From PALSA-1336 sp964592725 (GTDB lineage: Bacteria > Patescibacteriota > Doudnabacteria > UBA920): 5,468 bases of DNA. Under the pieces are notes generated by a model that was not told the origin of the DNA, did not search any database, and saw only the letters and a list, made by a program, of their open reading frames with translations. Within the stretch, counting starts at the first letter, position 1; every line of letters begins with the position of its first letter. The translations under genes and the position numbers were made by a program. Below, in pieces: positions 1 through 5,468 of the stretch. The stretch covers positions 1 through 5,468 of the forward strand of contig CAZQFQ010000060.1 of NCBI GenBank assembly GCA_964592725.1, given 5' to 3'.

Positions 1-2
1 TA

Positions 3-3000
3 CCTCAGACCAGCGTTTCAGGCTCTATCTCTTTTCCAACAAGCAATGTTATTTATAACTCCTCACAGTATCAGGTGGTTGGGAACCAACTTCGGACACA
101 GGGAAGCGTTGGGGCTGGTGTAGTTACGGACTACGTTATTGCGCACAATCTTGGTTTCGCTGTGCCAACAGGAGTAAACATAGATGGCGTACTTGCGGCG
201 ATGACATGGATTGGGCAGTACGCAGGGACGGGGATAATCACATCAGTTGCTCTCTTTTATCAAGGGCAGATCATCGGTCAAGTCAAGGCTCCAGGAATTG
301 CCAATTCTCAGTCATTCTCAACAGCTACACAAGGGGGAGATAGCGACAGTTGGGGAACAGTGCTAACTCCTGCCATTGTGAACGATACAACTTTTGGAAT
401 TGGGTTCCAGATTACCACGCAGTCGTCTGGTGGAAGTGACCGAAGTTTCTTGAATATTTTCACCGCCACAGTTTACTACACGACGCTTTCAGCATCAGTA
501 ACAGCTACGCCATCACTTGACCCGCAGGTAGACACTATAGATTACTACCGGATGACTCCATCGCTGGATAATTTCACCTATGCTGGCTCGACACCGAATA
601 CATCTGTAGGATTTAGCGACACACAGAGCGATCTTGCCATTGCAGGAAATCCGATTCTCAGCTTTGAAAACTATGAGCCTTTCCCGTCTATCGACTTACC
701 GCGTTCAGGAATATGCACTGTAGGAGCTAATGGTGCGGTAACGAGTACAGGCGGTACCGATGTTTTCAATGTCCGATGGCTACCGGGAAACCTTATCAAC
801 ATCGCTGGTATTGTGTACACGCTTTACAATAGACCTACTTCTACCACTGCGCTGATTGCCGTCACCACCACCACCAGCGACACCGGATTTCTTACCTATG
901 GATACCCGCCAACCGGGTCTAGTCTTCCGTGGAATATTACGGTGCCGACTCTGGCAGCCGAACCGAGTCCTGTAATATGGGGGCCAACGCCGGACAATGC
1001 TGGTAGTTTCTATTTTGGGCTTGACCCAAACAATCAGGGTGACCTTCTATGGTCAATGGGGAACAACTTCGACTCCGCACCGGATACAAATAGGTTATAT
1101 GTTACCAGCCCGAACGAACCTTTGATGAATGGGACGGTAACTTCTGAGCTTTCTACAGTGTTTTCTACGGATAGATTCTGGTTAATCTACCCTAACTTTG
1201 CCGATGCAGTGGCAACGGTTACAGGGACTCTAGGAAGTCAGTGGACGCTCGTACAGTCGGCATCTACTCGTGGGCTGTACATGCGCTATGCCATTGCTGC
1301 GCTTGGGTCGATGATTGGATGGAGAGCTAAGGACGGAATCTACGTCTCGCAAGGTGGAGGCCCAGAACAGGACATCAGTGGAGCGATCTACAACTTATTC
1401 CCACATTCAGGGCAGGTTCCGGCTCCAGTCGTTATTGGAGGGAATACTGTTTATCCTCCCGACGACACGAAACCAAACGCGCAAACAATTACTATGGTTC
1501 CTGGGTACCTATTCTATAACTATCAGGACACAACAGGAACTCCGCGCACTCTAGTCTACGACATGGAAGCGAAGGGATGGAGTGTAGATGTATATCATCC
1601 TACCGTAAATTACCACGCATGGGCGGCAGGAGATGTGTACCAAATTCTCGTAGGATGCTCAGATGGTACAGTTCGTCAGTTTGACTCTACAGCCACAGAA
1701 ACGGCTACTGCGGTAATAGCTACACCGTGCATAAATTCGGGGGATGTTAGAGCGCAAAAGAGGCTGGGAGATGTGTACATTAAAGCACTTATTACCGCTT
1801 CCAATCCTGTAACTCTAGCCCTTTACGCAAACCGATACGCTTTGGCTATGAGCGGATATTCTCCTACGTCCCTTACCGGAACAGGAATCCTTTCTCCATA
1901 TGTAATCGACTTTACTGCTGGGATTGGTAACGATCTTTTAGATGTAGCAGCGCAATTAAGTTGGCCGGTAGGAAGCGGAGATGTGCTTGATAGTTGGGAG
2001 CCACACTGGACTTCACTTCTCCCTGACTCTATCAATGATCGTCCTACGGAGTGGAATAATGGCGGGTTCCCCGGGAACAAACTGATACGAGGTTTCGTTC
2101 TGGAGTTAGACACGTTCAACGTGGCTAAGAATTTCAGTGTAGAGCGCAGCGACGATAATACACTGAGAACTCCTGACCAAATTCCAGTAACAGTGAACGG
2201 TCAGACGCTAACTCCATTTACTTTCGTAACTCCGTTTACAGCGCATGATCTAAGACTAATTTCTACGGACGGTGTGGCATGGAGACGTGCGCCGGATGCC
2301 GGATGGGGAATGAATTGGATATTCGACCAGTGGCCGGAGTATGCCCCCCTGCGTAGCGCGTGGTCGAATCTGGGCGTGCAAGGAGCTAAGTATCTGCGTG
2401 GGCTAGTAGTTCCTATGGACACAAACGGTGCAGTGGCAAACTTTACCGTAGTAACTTCAGATGGTGGGTCAGTGTCCTTCTCAGCAACTACTCCTGCCGC
2501 TAAAAAGACGGTTGTATCGTTTGCATTCAACCCTCCCATTGTAGCCCATGACGTGCAGTTGCAGATGAACTCCAATGCGGCTGTATGGACAGAGGAAATT
2601 AGATGGGATTCCGATCCTTATCCCGAAATTATCCCGGAATATACCCCAATTATGGAAGTTGGGGGAGTAGACAATAAGTTCGTCCAGGGAGTAAAACTTA
2701 TTGCGGACACAGCCAACATCCCGGTGACTTTTCAAGTTCTGTATGACGGAGGGCAGACTGGGCCTACGTTTACCGGAACATTCAACGGCAAACAGACTCT
2801 CGTTTTCTCGTGGACTCCATTCCTCGCGCATGATATTCAGTTAGTCCCACAGGCGAACGCTAGGATTTGGTATGGAGGAATAGGTCAAGGGGAGAGCGCA
2901 TGGCAGTATCAACCATTCCCTGAGTCTTTGGAACTGTGGCAGACAGAGTTGACTTCGCTTGGAGGAGTAGGGTTCCAGCACTTGAGATTATTGAATATAG

Positions 3001-3290
3001 AGTATATCTCCACGGCCCCAGCCACAATGTCGTTCGTAGTTGACACTGGAAATGGAAGCTATGGCCCTGTGGACATAACCATACCTTCATCTAGCGGAAC
3101 ACAGGCGAAATGGTTTACTCAGGTATCTCCTAACAAATGGAAATTGATCTCGTTTAAGATAACGTCCTCTGCGCCGATAACAATCTTCCAAGAAGGTTTT
3201 GAGGTTTGGACTAAGAGTTGGGGAAGTAGCGATAGTTACCAAAAGGCGAAGCCGTTTGGCGGGCCAAGCGATCCAGGAGCTGCCGTATGA
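3..3290 (+). CDS. Large phage virion protein, propeller-like neck/tail stabilisation type with C-terminal tandem repeats (5' partial)
   Basis: Likely a structural protein of the phage neck or tail. The frame is open from base 3, and the first possible start, GTG at 75, has no ribosome site before it. I therefore read the gene as beginning outside the window, with 1095 residues visible. Numbering here counts from that GTG. Residues 1-140 are beta-rich and end in a short FTATVYY strand, like a jelly-roll or lectin-like domain. A box ENYEPFPSIDLP lies at 198-209. Residues about 210-540 carry marks seen in P22 gp10/T7 gp12-like propeller proteins: NRLYVTSPNEP (339-349), STDRFWLIY (364-372), DGIYVSQGGG (from 420), VYDMEAKGW (494-502) and SDGTVRQFD (529-537). 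Residues 641-1055 are four degenerate repeats. There is no signal peptide or membrane segment in the visible part. The phage structural call is fairly sure; the exact position in the virion is inferred. A receptor-binding tail protein is the main alternative. Confidence 0.72.
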   Translation, partial: PQTSVSGSISFPTSNVIYNSSQYQVVGNQLRTQGSVGAGVVTDYVIAHNLGFAVPTGVNIDGVLAAMTWIGQYAGTGIITSVALFYQGQIIGQVKAPGIANSQSFSTATQGGDSDSWGTVLTPAIVNDTTFGIGFQITTQSSGGSDRSFLNIFTATVYYTTLSASVTATPSLDPQVDTIDYYRMTPSLDNFTYAGSTPNTSVGFSDTQSDLAIAGNPILSFENYEPFPSIDLPRSGICTVGANGAVTSTGGTDVFNVRWLPGNLINIAGIVYTLYNRPTSTTALIAVTTTTSDTGFLTYGYPPTGSSLPWNITVPTLAAEPSPVIWGPTPDNAGSFYFGLDPNNQGDLLWSMGNNFDSAPDTNRLYVTSPNEPLMNGTVTSELSTVFSTDRFWLIYPNFADAVATVTGTLGSQWTLVQSASTRGLYMRYAIAALGSMIGWRAKDGIYVSQGGGPEQDISGAIYNLFPHSGQVPAPVVIGGNTVYPPDDTKPNAQTITMVPGYLFYNYQDTTGTPRTLVYDMEAKGWSVDVYHPTVNYHAWAAGDVYQILVGCSDGTVRQFDSTATETATAVIATPCINSGDVRAQKRLGDVYIKALITASNPVTLALYANRYALAMSGYSPTSLTGTGILSPYVIDFTAGIGNDLLDVAAQLSWPVGSGDVLDSWEPHWTSLLPDSINDRPTEWNNGGFPGNKLIRGFVLELDTFNVAKNFSVERSDDNTLRTPDQIPVTVNGQTLTPFTFVTPFTAHDLRLISTDGVAWRRAPDAGWGMNWIFDQWPEYAPLRSAWSNLGVQGAKYLRGLVVPMDTNGAVANFTVVTSDGGSVSFSATTPAAKKTVVSFAFNPPIVAHDVQLQMNSNAAVWTEEIRWDSDPYPEIIPEYTPIMEVGGVDNKFVQGVKLIADTANIPVTFQVLYDGGQTGPTFTGTFNGKQTLVFSWTPFLAHDIQLVPQANARIWYGGIGQGESAWQYQPFPESLELWQTELTSLGGVGFQHLRLLNIEYISTAPATMSFVVDTGNGSYGPVDITIPSSSGTQAKWFTQVSPNKWKLISFKITSSAPITIFQEGFEVWTKSWGSSDSYQKAKPFGGPSDPGAAV
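1995..3239 (+). repeat. Four degenerate tandem protein repeats of about 95-112 residues
   Basis: The C-terminal third of the large protein (residues 641-1055 counted from GTG 75) can be cut into four units starting near 641, 753, 848 and 947. Units 2, 3 and 4 each open with an aromatic-Pro-Glu linker (WPE, YPE, FPE), and unit 1 opens with WEPHW. Each then has a strand box: KLIRGFVLELDT (669), KYLRGLVVPMDT (772), KFVQGVKLIADT (868) and QHLRLLNIEYIST (968). Units 1-3 later carry AHD followed by an aliphatic-polar-Leu strand (AHDLRL 723, AHDVQL 824, AHDIQL 918). Unit 4 has lost AHD but keeps a matching strand near 1023-1029. The match is at protein level only; the DNA has diverged. The units look like beta-sandwich modules, which is inference. 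Confidence 0.65.
3275..3279 (+). promoter_or_regulatory. Ribosome binding site AGGAG for the 247-residue gene
   Basis: AGGAG sits 7 bases before ATG 3287, inside the last codons of the large gene. It supports this start and suggests translation coupled to the upstream gene. Confidence 0.75.
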
Positions 3291-4030
3291 GCAAGCCTGT
3301 TCCAATCCTAACCTTCGCCCCTAAAATCAGCACAGAAGCCCCCGCTTGGCTTCAACAGCATCTCACACTCATTTATCAGAAGCTAAATAACCATACGCAG
3401 GCAATGTCCCTGTTGTCGGCGAAGACTAGCGGCCCCACTACCAACAACACAACGGTTCAGGAGAACGTAGTAACGGGGGGCGGAGGAAGTCCGACAACTC
3501 CGGCATCGGTTGGAGCGGTTGACAACCAGAGTGGAGTAACGACATACGCAACGCAGCAGGGAGATTATGGGGCTGTCGTCGTCCTTTCCGACGCATCTCC
3601 TATCGCGGTCACTTTGACCACACAGGCGCAACCGTGGTTCTGCTGGATCGTAAATCTTGGAGCAGGGGAAGCAACGCTCACGCCCTCTATGGGCACTATA
3701 AATAATGGCGCATCCTTCCCCCTGCTCCAAAACTCATCTGCGGTTGTGGCTTTTGACGGGTTGAACTGGTGGTCAGGATCGTCACCCATTGTTCCTGCAA
3801 ATACTCCATCTACGACCCACCAATGGCTGGCAAGCTACAATTCTTCGACCGGGGCGTTCAGCCTCAGCCAACCGGCGTTCGGGGACATTTCTGGTACACT
3901 TGCGACTTCGCAGTTGCCGAGCACTGGTCTAAGCGTTACGATCACAACGGCAAAACTCACGACGGGTGGAGCGAACGGGAGTATGCAATTTCAAAACGGA
4001 ATTCTCGTAGTATCTACCCCTGCAACGTAG
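3287..4030 (+). CDS. Putative tail fiber/appendage-like virion protein, 247 aa
   Basis: Probably a phage structural protein of the tail fiber or head-appendage kind. The start ATG overlaps the upstream stop as ATGA and has AGGAG 7 bases before it. Residues 18-45 (APAWLQQHLTLIYQKLNNH...) can form a helix, as in trimerising or attachment N-termini. A Thr/Asn/Gly-rich linker with GGGGS follows at about 49-70. Residues 75-164 form a beta-rich unit of a pattern common in phage fiber proteins: VDNQSGVTTYATQQGDYG, then IVNLGAGEATLTPSMGTING-like text, then FDGLNWW (156-162). A further unit at 180-200 (WLASYNSSTGAFSLSQPAF) leads to the end box GSMQFQNGILVV (231-242), a type often seen at the tail end of phage virion proteins. 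There is no signal peptide or membrane segment. Its place directly after the neck/tail protein fits. The fiber-like call rests on pattern memory, not a search. Confidence 0.68.
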   Translation: MSKPVPILTFAPKISTEAPAWLQQHLTLIYQKLNNHTQAMSLLSAKTSGPTTNNTTVQENVVTGGGGSPTTPASVGAVDNQSGVTTYATQQGDYGAVVVLSDASPIAVTLTTQAQPWFCWIVNLGAGEATLTPSMGTINNGASFPLLQNSSAVVAFDGLNWWSGSSPIVPANTPSTTHQWLASYNSSTGAFSLSQPAFGDISGTLATSQLPSTGLSVTITTAKLTTGGANGSMQFQNGILVVSTPAT

Positions 4031-4117
4031 TTTTCTCTTGCTTATAGGGGATTTTTGGCGTATCCTATTCACAGAAGTATACCTGCGCTTCCGGGAGAGT
4101 CGCACAGGAGAATTGCT
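4031..4117 (+). other. 87-base spacer, the only sizeable gap between genes
   Basis: No gene, tRNA or strong hairpin is visible. It holds the AGGAG site for ATG 4118 near its right end. If the in-frame TTG at 4055 were used instead, most of it would be coding, but its ribosome site is weak. Confidence 0.5.
4106..4110 (+). promoter_or_regulatory. Ribosome binding site AGGAG that decides the start at 4118
   Basis: AGGAG lies 7 bases before ATG 4118, the same motif and spacing as the preceding gene. It favours this ATG over the in-frame TTG at 4055, whose nearest purine run (AGGGG, ending 4050) is only 4 bases away. Confidence 0.75.
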
Positions 4118-4636
4118 ATGAGTGGGTTCTGGGGAAGTTTAATGGGGGGAAGCAATAGTACCCTCTCTAACGACATGGCGAGTACGGGAAGCATCGGTAA
4201 TTTCTCGTCTTCGGTCGGCCAAGGCAACATCACAAATTCCAGCAACTTCTTCAATTCCCTGTTGAGCGGAAACTCTAAGGACCAGGCGAAGGTTCTCGCC
4301 CCCCAAATTAAGACGATGCAGGATCAGGGGCAGCAGCAACTCAATACAACTTCTCAGTTTGGCAACCGCTCAGGTGGAACGAATGCGTCCAACCAGAAGA
4401 ACATGGACACGACGCGAGGGAACATAAGCAGTTCAATCTCTTCGCTTACTGGAGGAGCAGCGAACAGCCTAATGGGTTCTGGACAGAGCCTTCTAGGGAC
4501 ATCTTTGGATGCGTACGGACAGCAGGCTAAGATGTCTGCGGAACAGATGGATGAATGGTCTAAATCCATAGGCGGACTTGCCACTACAAGTGCTATTGGC
4601 CATGCGGAAGGCTTTACTTTGGGCGGGATGATGTAG
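4118..4636 (+). CDS. Small Ser/Gly/Asn/Gln-rich phage protein with RSGGTNA box, possible virion-internal protein, 172 aa
   Basis: I do not recognise a named family. I chose ATG 4118, giving MSGFWGSLMGG, because of its well-placed AGGAG. An in-frame TTG at 4055 would add 21 residues but is poorly supported. The first 45 residues are rich in Ser, Gly and Asn. Residues 46-80 look helical (FFNSLLSGNSKDQAKVLAPQ and on) and become Gln-rich. FGNRSGGTNAS at 81-91 is the most distinctive box. Residues 96-165 are again helix-prone with Ser/Gly/Ala faces (NSLMGSGQSLLGTSLDAYGQQ), and the end is GGMM. There are no Cys residues and no clear membrane segment. Its place among virion genes and its composition suggest a small virion-associated or internal (ejected) protein, but an assembly chaperone is equally possible. 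Confidence 0.6.
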   Translation: MSGFWGSLMGGSNSTLSNDMASTGSIGNFSSSVGQGNITNSSNFFNSLLSGNSKDQAKVLAPQIKTMQDQGQQQLNTTSQFGNRSGGTNASNQKNMDTTRGNISSSISSLTGGAANSLMGSGQSLLGTSLDAYGQQAKMSAEQMDEWSKSIGGLATTSAIGHAEGFTLGGMM

Positions 4637-4651
4637 GAGTAAAATCGTACA

Positions 4652-4657
4652 GAGGGG
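4652..4657 (+). promoter_or_regulatory. Ribosome binding site GAGGGG for the 87-residue gene
   Basis: GAGGGG ends 7 bases before ATG 4665, within the 28-base gap after the preceding stop. It supports translation of this small gene from that ATG. Confidence 0.65.
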
Positions 4658-4664
4658 TGACAAA

Positions 4665-4928
4665 ATGGCAGATGTAGGAACATGGAATCAGGCAGAAAAA
4701 GAAGGAAACGAGTCGGGCGCGAAGATGAAAGATAAAGCGACGAGTGGGCCAATGGGTGCGCTTGGGAAGTTAATGGGGTCGAAGCACAGCGGGGGGAAGG
4801 TCACGAAGACAGGGCCGTATCGCCTTCGCAAAGGCGAAATCGTTCTTACCGTTGGGCAACAAAAGGCCGCTGGACTGAAGACCGCGAAGAAAAAGTCTAC
4901 AGGTAAGCGCGTTGCCTCGAAGGGATAA
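4665..4928 (+). CDS. Small basic phage protein with GGKVTKTG-GEIVLT box, 87 aa
   Basis: I cannot assign a function. The protein has 19 Lys/Arg against 6 Asp/Glu, a net charge of about +13, with the basic residues concentrated at the C-terminus (AKKKSTGKRVASKG, 74-87). Residues 1-25 are charged and polar; GALGKLMGSKHSGG (31-44) is a flexible stretch. The core is GGKVTKTGPYRLRKGEIVLT (43-62), resembling the short 'GG-x-V-x-x-x-G-x-Y-x-L-x-x-GE-x-V' box found in assorted phage proteins, including the ends of some tape-measure-like proteins (from memory). The gene has GAGGGG 7 bases before its ATG and is followed after 2 bases by the next start, so both are probably translated together. A nucleic-acid-binding or virion-assembly role would fit the charge, but that is inference. 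Confidence 0.62.
   Translation: MADVGTWNQAEKEGNESGAKMKDKATSGPMGALGKLMGSKHSGGKVTKTGPYRLRKGEIVLTVGQQKAAGLKTAKKKSTGKRVASKG
4791..4812 (+). repeat. Copy 1 of a 22-base in-frame box encoding GGKVTKT
   Basis: This box matches 5390-5411 at 20 of 22 bases by my reading, in the same codon phase. It starts with six G residues followed by AAGGT. The two differing bases are one silent change (GTC/GTA) and one Lys/Thr change (AAG/ACG). Confidence 0.6.
4920..4925 (+). promoter_or_regulatory. Ribosome binding site AAGGGA for the gene starting at 4931
   Basis: AAGGGA overlaps the final codons of the upstream gene and ends 5 bases before ATG 4931. It supports this start and coupled translation. Confidence 0.6.
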
Positions 4929-4930
4929 CA

Positions 4931-5468
4931 ATGCCTAATCCAGCGACCGCGCCCGATCCCACTGCAATAGATACTTCCCCAGACAGAGTGCCCAAGCAGG
5001 CTAGTGCATGGAATATGTTTGGCGGTATTTGGGGAGCGCGGCGTATCGCCATGGCCGACGAGGAGCGTCAGCTAAAGGCGGCTGACATCATCAACACTCG
5101 CCAGTCAATTCTTGCAAAACTTCCTAACCTCACGGGAAAGGATAAGGATGACGCCAACCAAGCCCTCGTCCAAGCGAACTACGATATTGGCCAACTCTAT
5201 CACCCCATAAACAATCCTGGAGCACTCCAGAAGGATTGGCACTGGTTAAGAGAAAAAGTTCACGGAATCAAACCTCCTGTTACGACACAGGCTCCAGCGT
5301 TCATGCTCCCCATTCCTCCTCCTGCGCCAATAACGCTTCCAGCAATTCCCGCCTACCAGCAAACGGATGTATCAGGATTGCCGTCTCAAGGGGGGAAGGT
5401 AACGACGACAGAGGTTCCGGGAGTGGCGGCGACGACGATTCCGGGGATGGCAGGTGCTCCTATCACTC
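4931..5468 (+). CDS. Phage protein of unknown function, N-terminal 179 residues visible (3' partial)
   Basis: The frame from ATG 4931 has no stop to the window edge, so the end is missing. The start is 2 bases after the previous TAA and has AAGGGA before it. Residues 1-24 are Pro/Asp-rich and likely disordered. Residues 25-64 look like an amphipathic helix (AWNMFGGIWGARRIAMADEE and on). Residues 65-112 are polar and helical and include the striking stretch LYHPINNPGALQKDWHWL (89-106), ending in VHG. Residues 115-142 are a Pro/Ala-rich linker (PIPPPAPITLPAIPA). GGKVTTTE at 154-161 repeats the box of the upstream small protein. I do not recognise the family. Order and spacing suggest another virion or assembly protein of the same operon, perhaps a larger internal protein, but the visible part does not decide this. 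Confidence 0.62.
   Translation, partial: MPNPATAPDPTAIDTSPDRVPKQASAWNMFGGIWGARRIAMADEERQLKAADIINTRQSILAKLPNLTGKDKDDANQALVQANYDIGQLYHPINNPGALQKDWHWLREKVHGIKPPVTTQAPAFMLPIPPPAPITLPAIPAYQQTDVSGLPSQGGKVTTTEVPGVAATTIPGMAGAPIT
5390..5411 (+). repeat. Copy 2 of the 22-base in-frame box, encoding GGKVTTT
   Basis: This is the partner of 4791-4812, with two mismatches and the same reading phase. It lies about 600 bases downstream, in the next gene, just after its Pro-rich linker. Confidence 0.6.

Noticed and set aside
863..876. Short CAC/ACC triplet tract
   Set aside because: It encodes part of a Thr run (VTTTT) and is too short to suggest slippage or a functional repeat.
1823..3305. Several open frames on the - strand within the large gene
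   Set aside because: They overlap a well-supported long gene, lack convincing ribosome sites and give compositions with no recognisable domains. They are shadows.
3475..3480. Run of six G residues as a possible sequencing indel
   Set aside because: The reading frame continues through a sensible GGGGS linker into a recognisable beta-rich unit, so no frame error is indicated.
3769..4047. Second + strand frame overlapping the fiber-like gene
   Set aside because: Its translation has no family-like features and it competes with a frame that reads as clear beta-rich phage protein.
4038..4066. TTGCTT and TATCCT spaced 17 bases apart, possible promoter in the spacer
   Set aside because: It matches only 3 of 6 and 4 of 6 consensus bases, a level expected by chance, and nothing else supports a transcription start there.
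4791..4799. GGGGGGAAG as a possible programmed frameshift site like those of tail-assembly chaperones
   Set aside because: The zero-frame codons (GGG GGG AAG) do not fit the classic heptamer phase, no useful -1 product follows, and the downstream zero frame carries the conserved-looking core of the protein.
4820..4837. Perfect 7-base stem with a 4-base loop (TCGCCTT/AAGGCGA), possible terminator
   Set aside because: It lies inside the basic-protein gene, encodes part of the conserved RLRKGE core and is not followed by a T run, so it is better explained by coding sequence.

Overview
The window looks like a piece of the virion-structure module of a tailed double-stranded DNA phage (class Caudoviricetes) or of an integrated prophage. 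It holds five genes, all on the + strand and tightly packed. None is a metabolic, RNA, transposase, integrase or CRISPR feature. The genes use the standard bacterial code (stops TGA, TAG, TAG and TAA), have Shine-Dalgarno sites of the AGGAG/GAGGGG/AAGGGA type, and show roughly balanced base composition by eye. The host cannot be named from the sequence. The sequence style resembles environmental (soil-type) phages, but that is an impression and not a result.

Layout: (1) From the left edge to 3290 runs one very large structural protein whose beginning lies outside the window. It has an N-terminal beta-sandwich-like segment, a central region resembling the beta-propeller stabilisation/neck proteins of podovirus-like phages, and four degenerate tandem repeats of about 100 residues at the C-terminus. 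(2) 3287-4030 overlaps it by ATGA and encodes a 247-residue fiber/appendage-like protein. (3) After an 87-base spacer, 4118-4636 encodes a 172-residue Ser/Gly/Asn/Gln-rich protein with an RSGGTNA box. (4) 4665-4928 encodes an 87-residue strongly basic protein with a GGKVTKTG...GEIVLT box. (5) 4931 to the right edge is the start of a further protein, of which 179 residues are visible. It has an Ala-rich helical segment, a conserved-looking LYHPINNPGAL stretch and a Pro-rich linker.

How they work together (inference): co-directional genes with overlaps or gaps of -4, +87, +28 and +2 bases suggest one late transcription unit. The first two products would build the neck/tail and an adsorption appendage. 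The last three are candidates for small virion-associated, chaperone or internal (ejected) proteins. No function is secure for genes 3 to 5.

The most notable points are the four-repeat C-terminal array on the propeller-like protein, and a short in-frame GGKVT box shared almost base for base by genes 4 and 5. I saw no defence system, RNA element or other clearly new system here.
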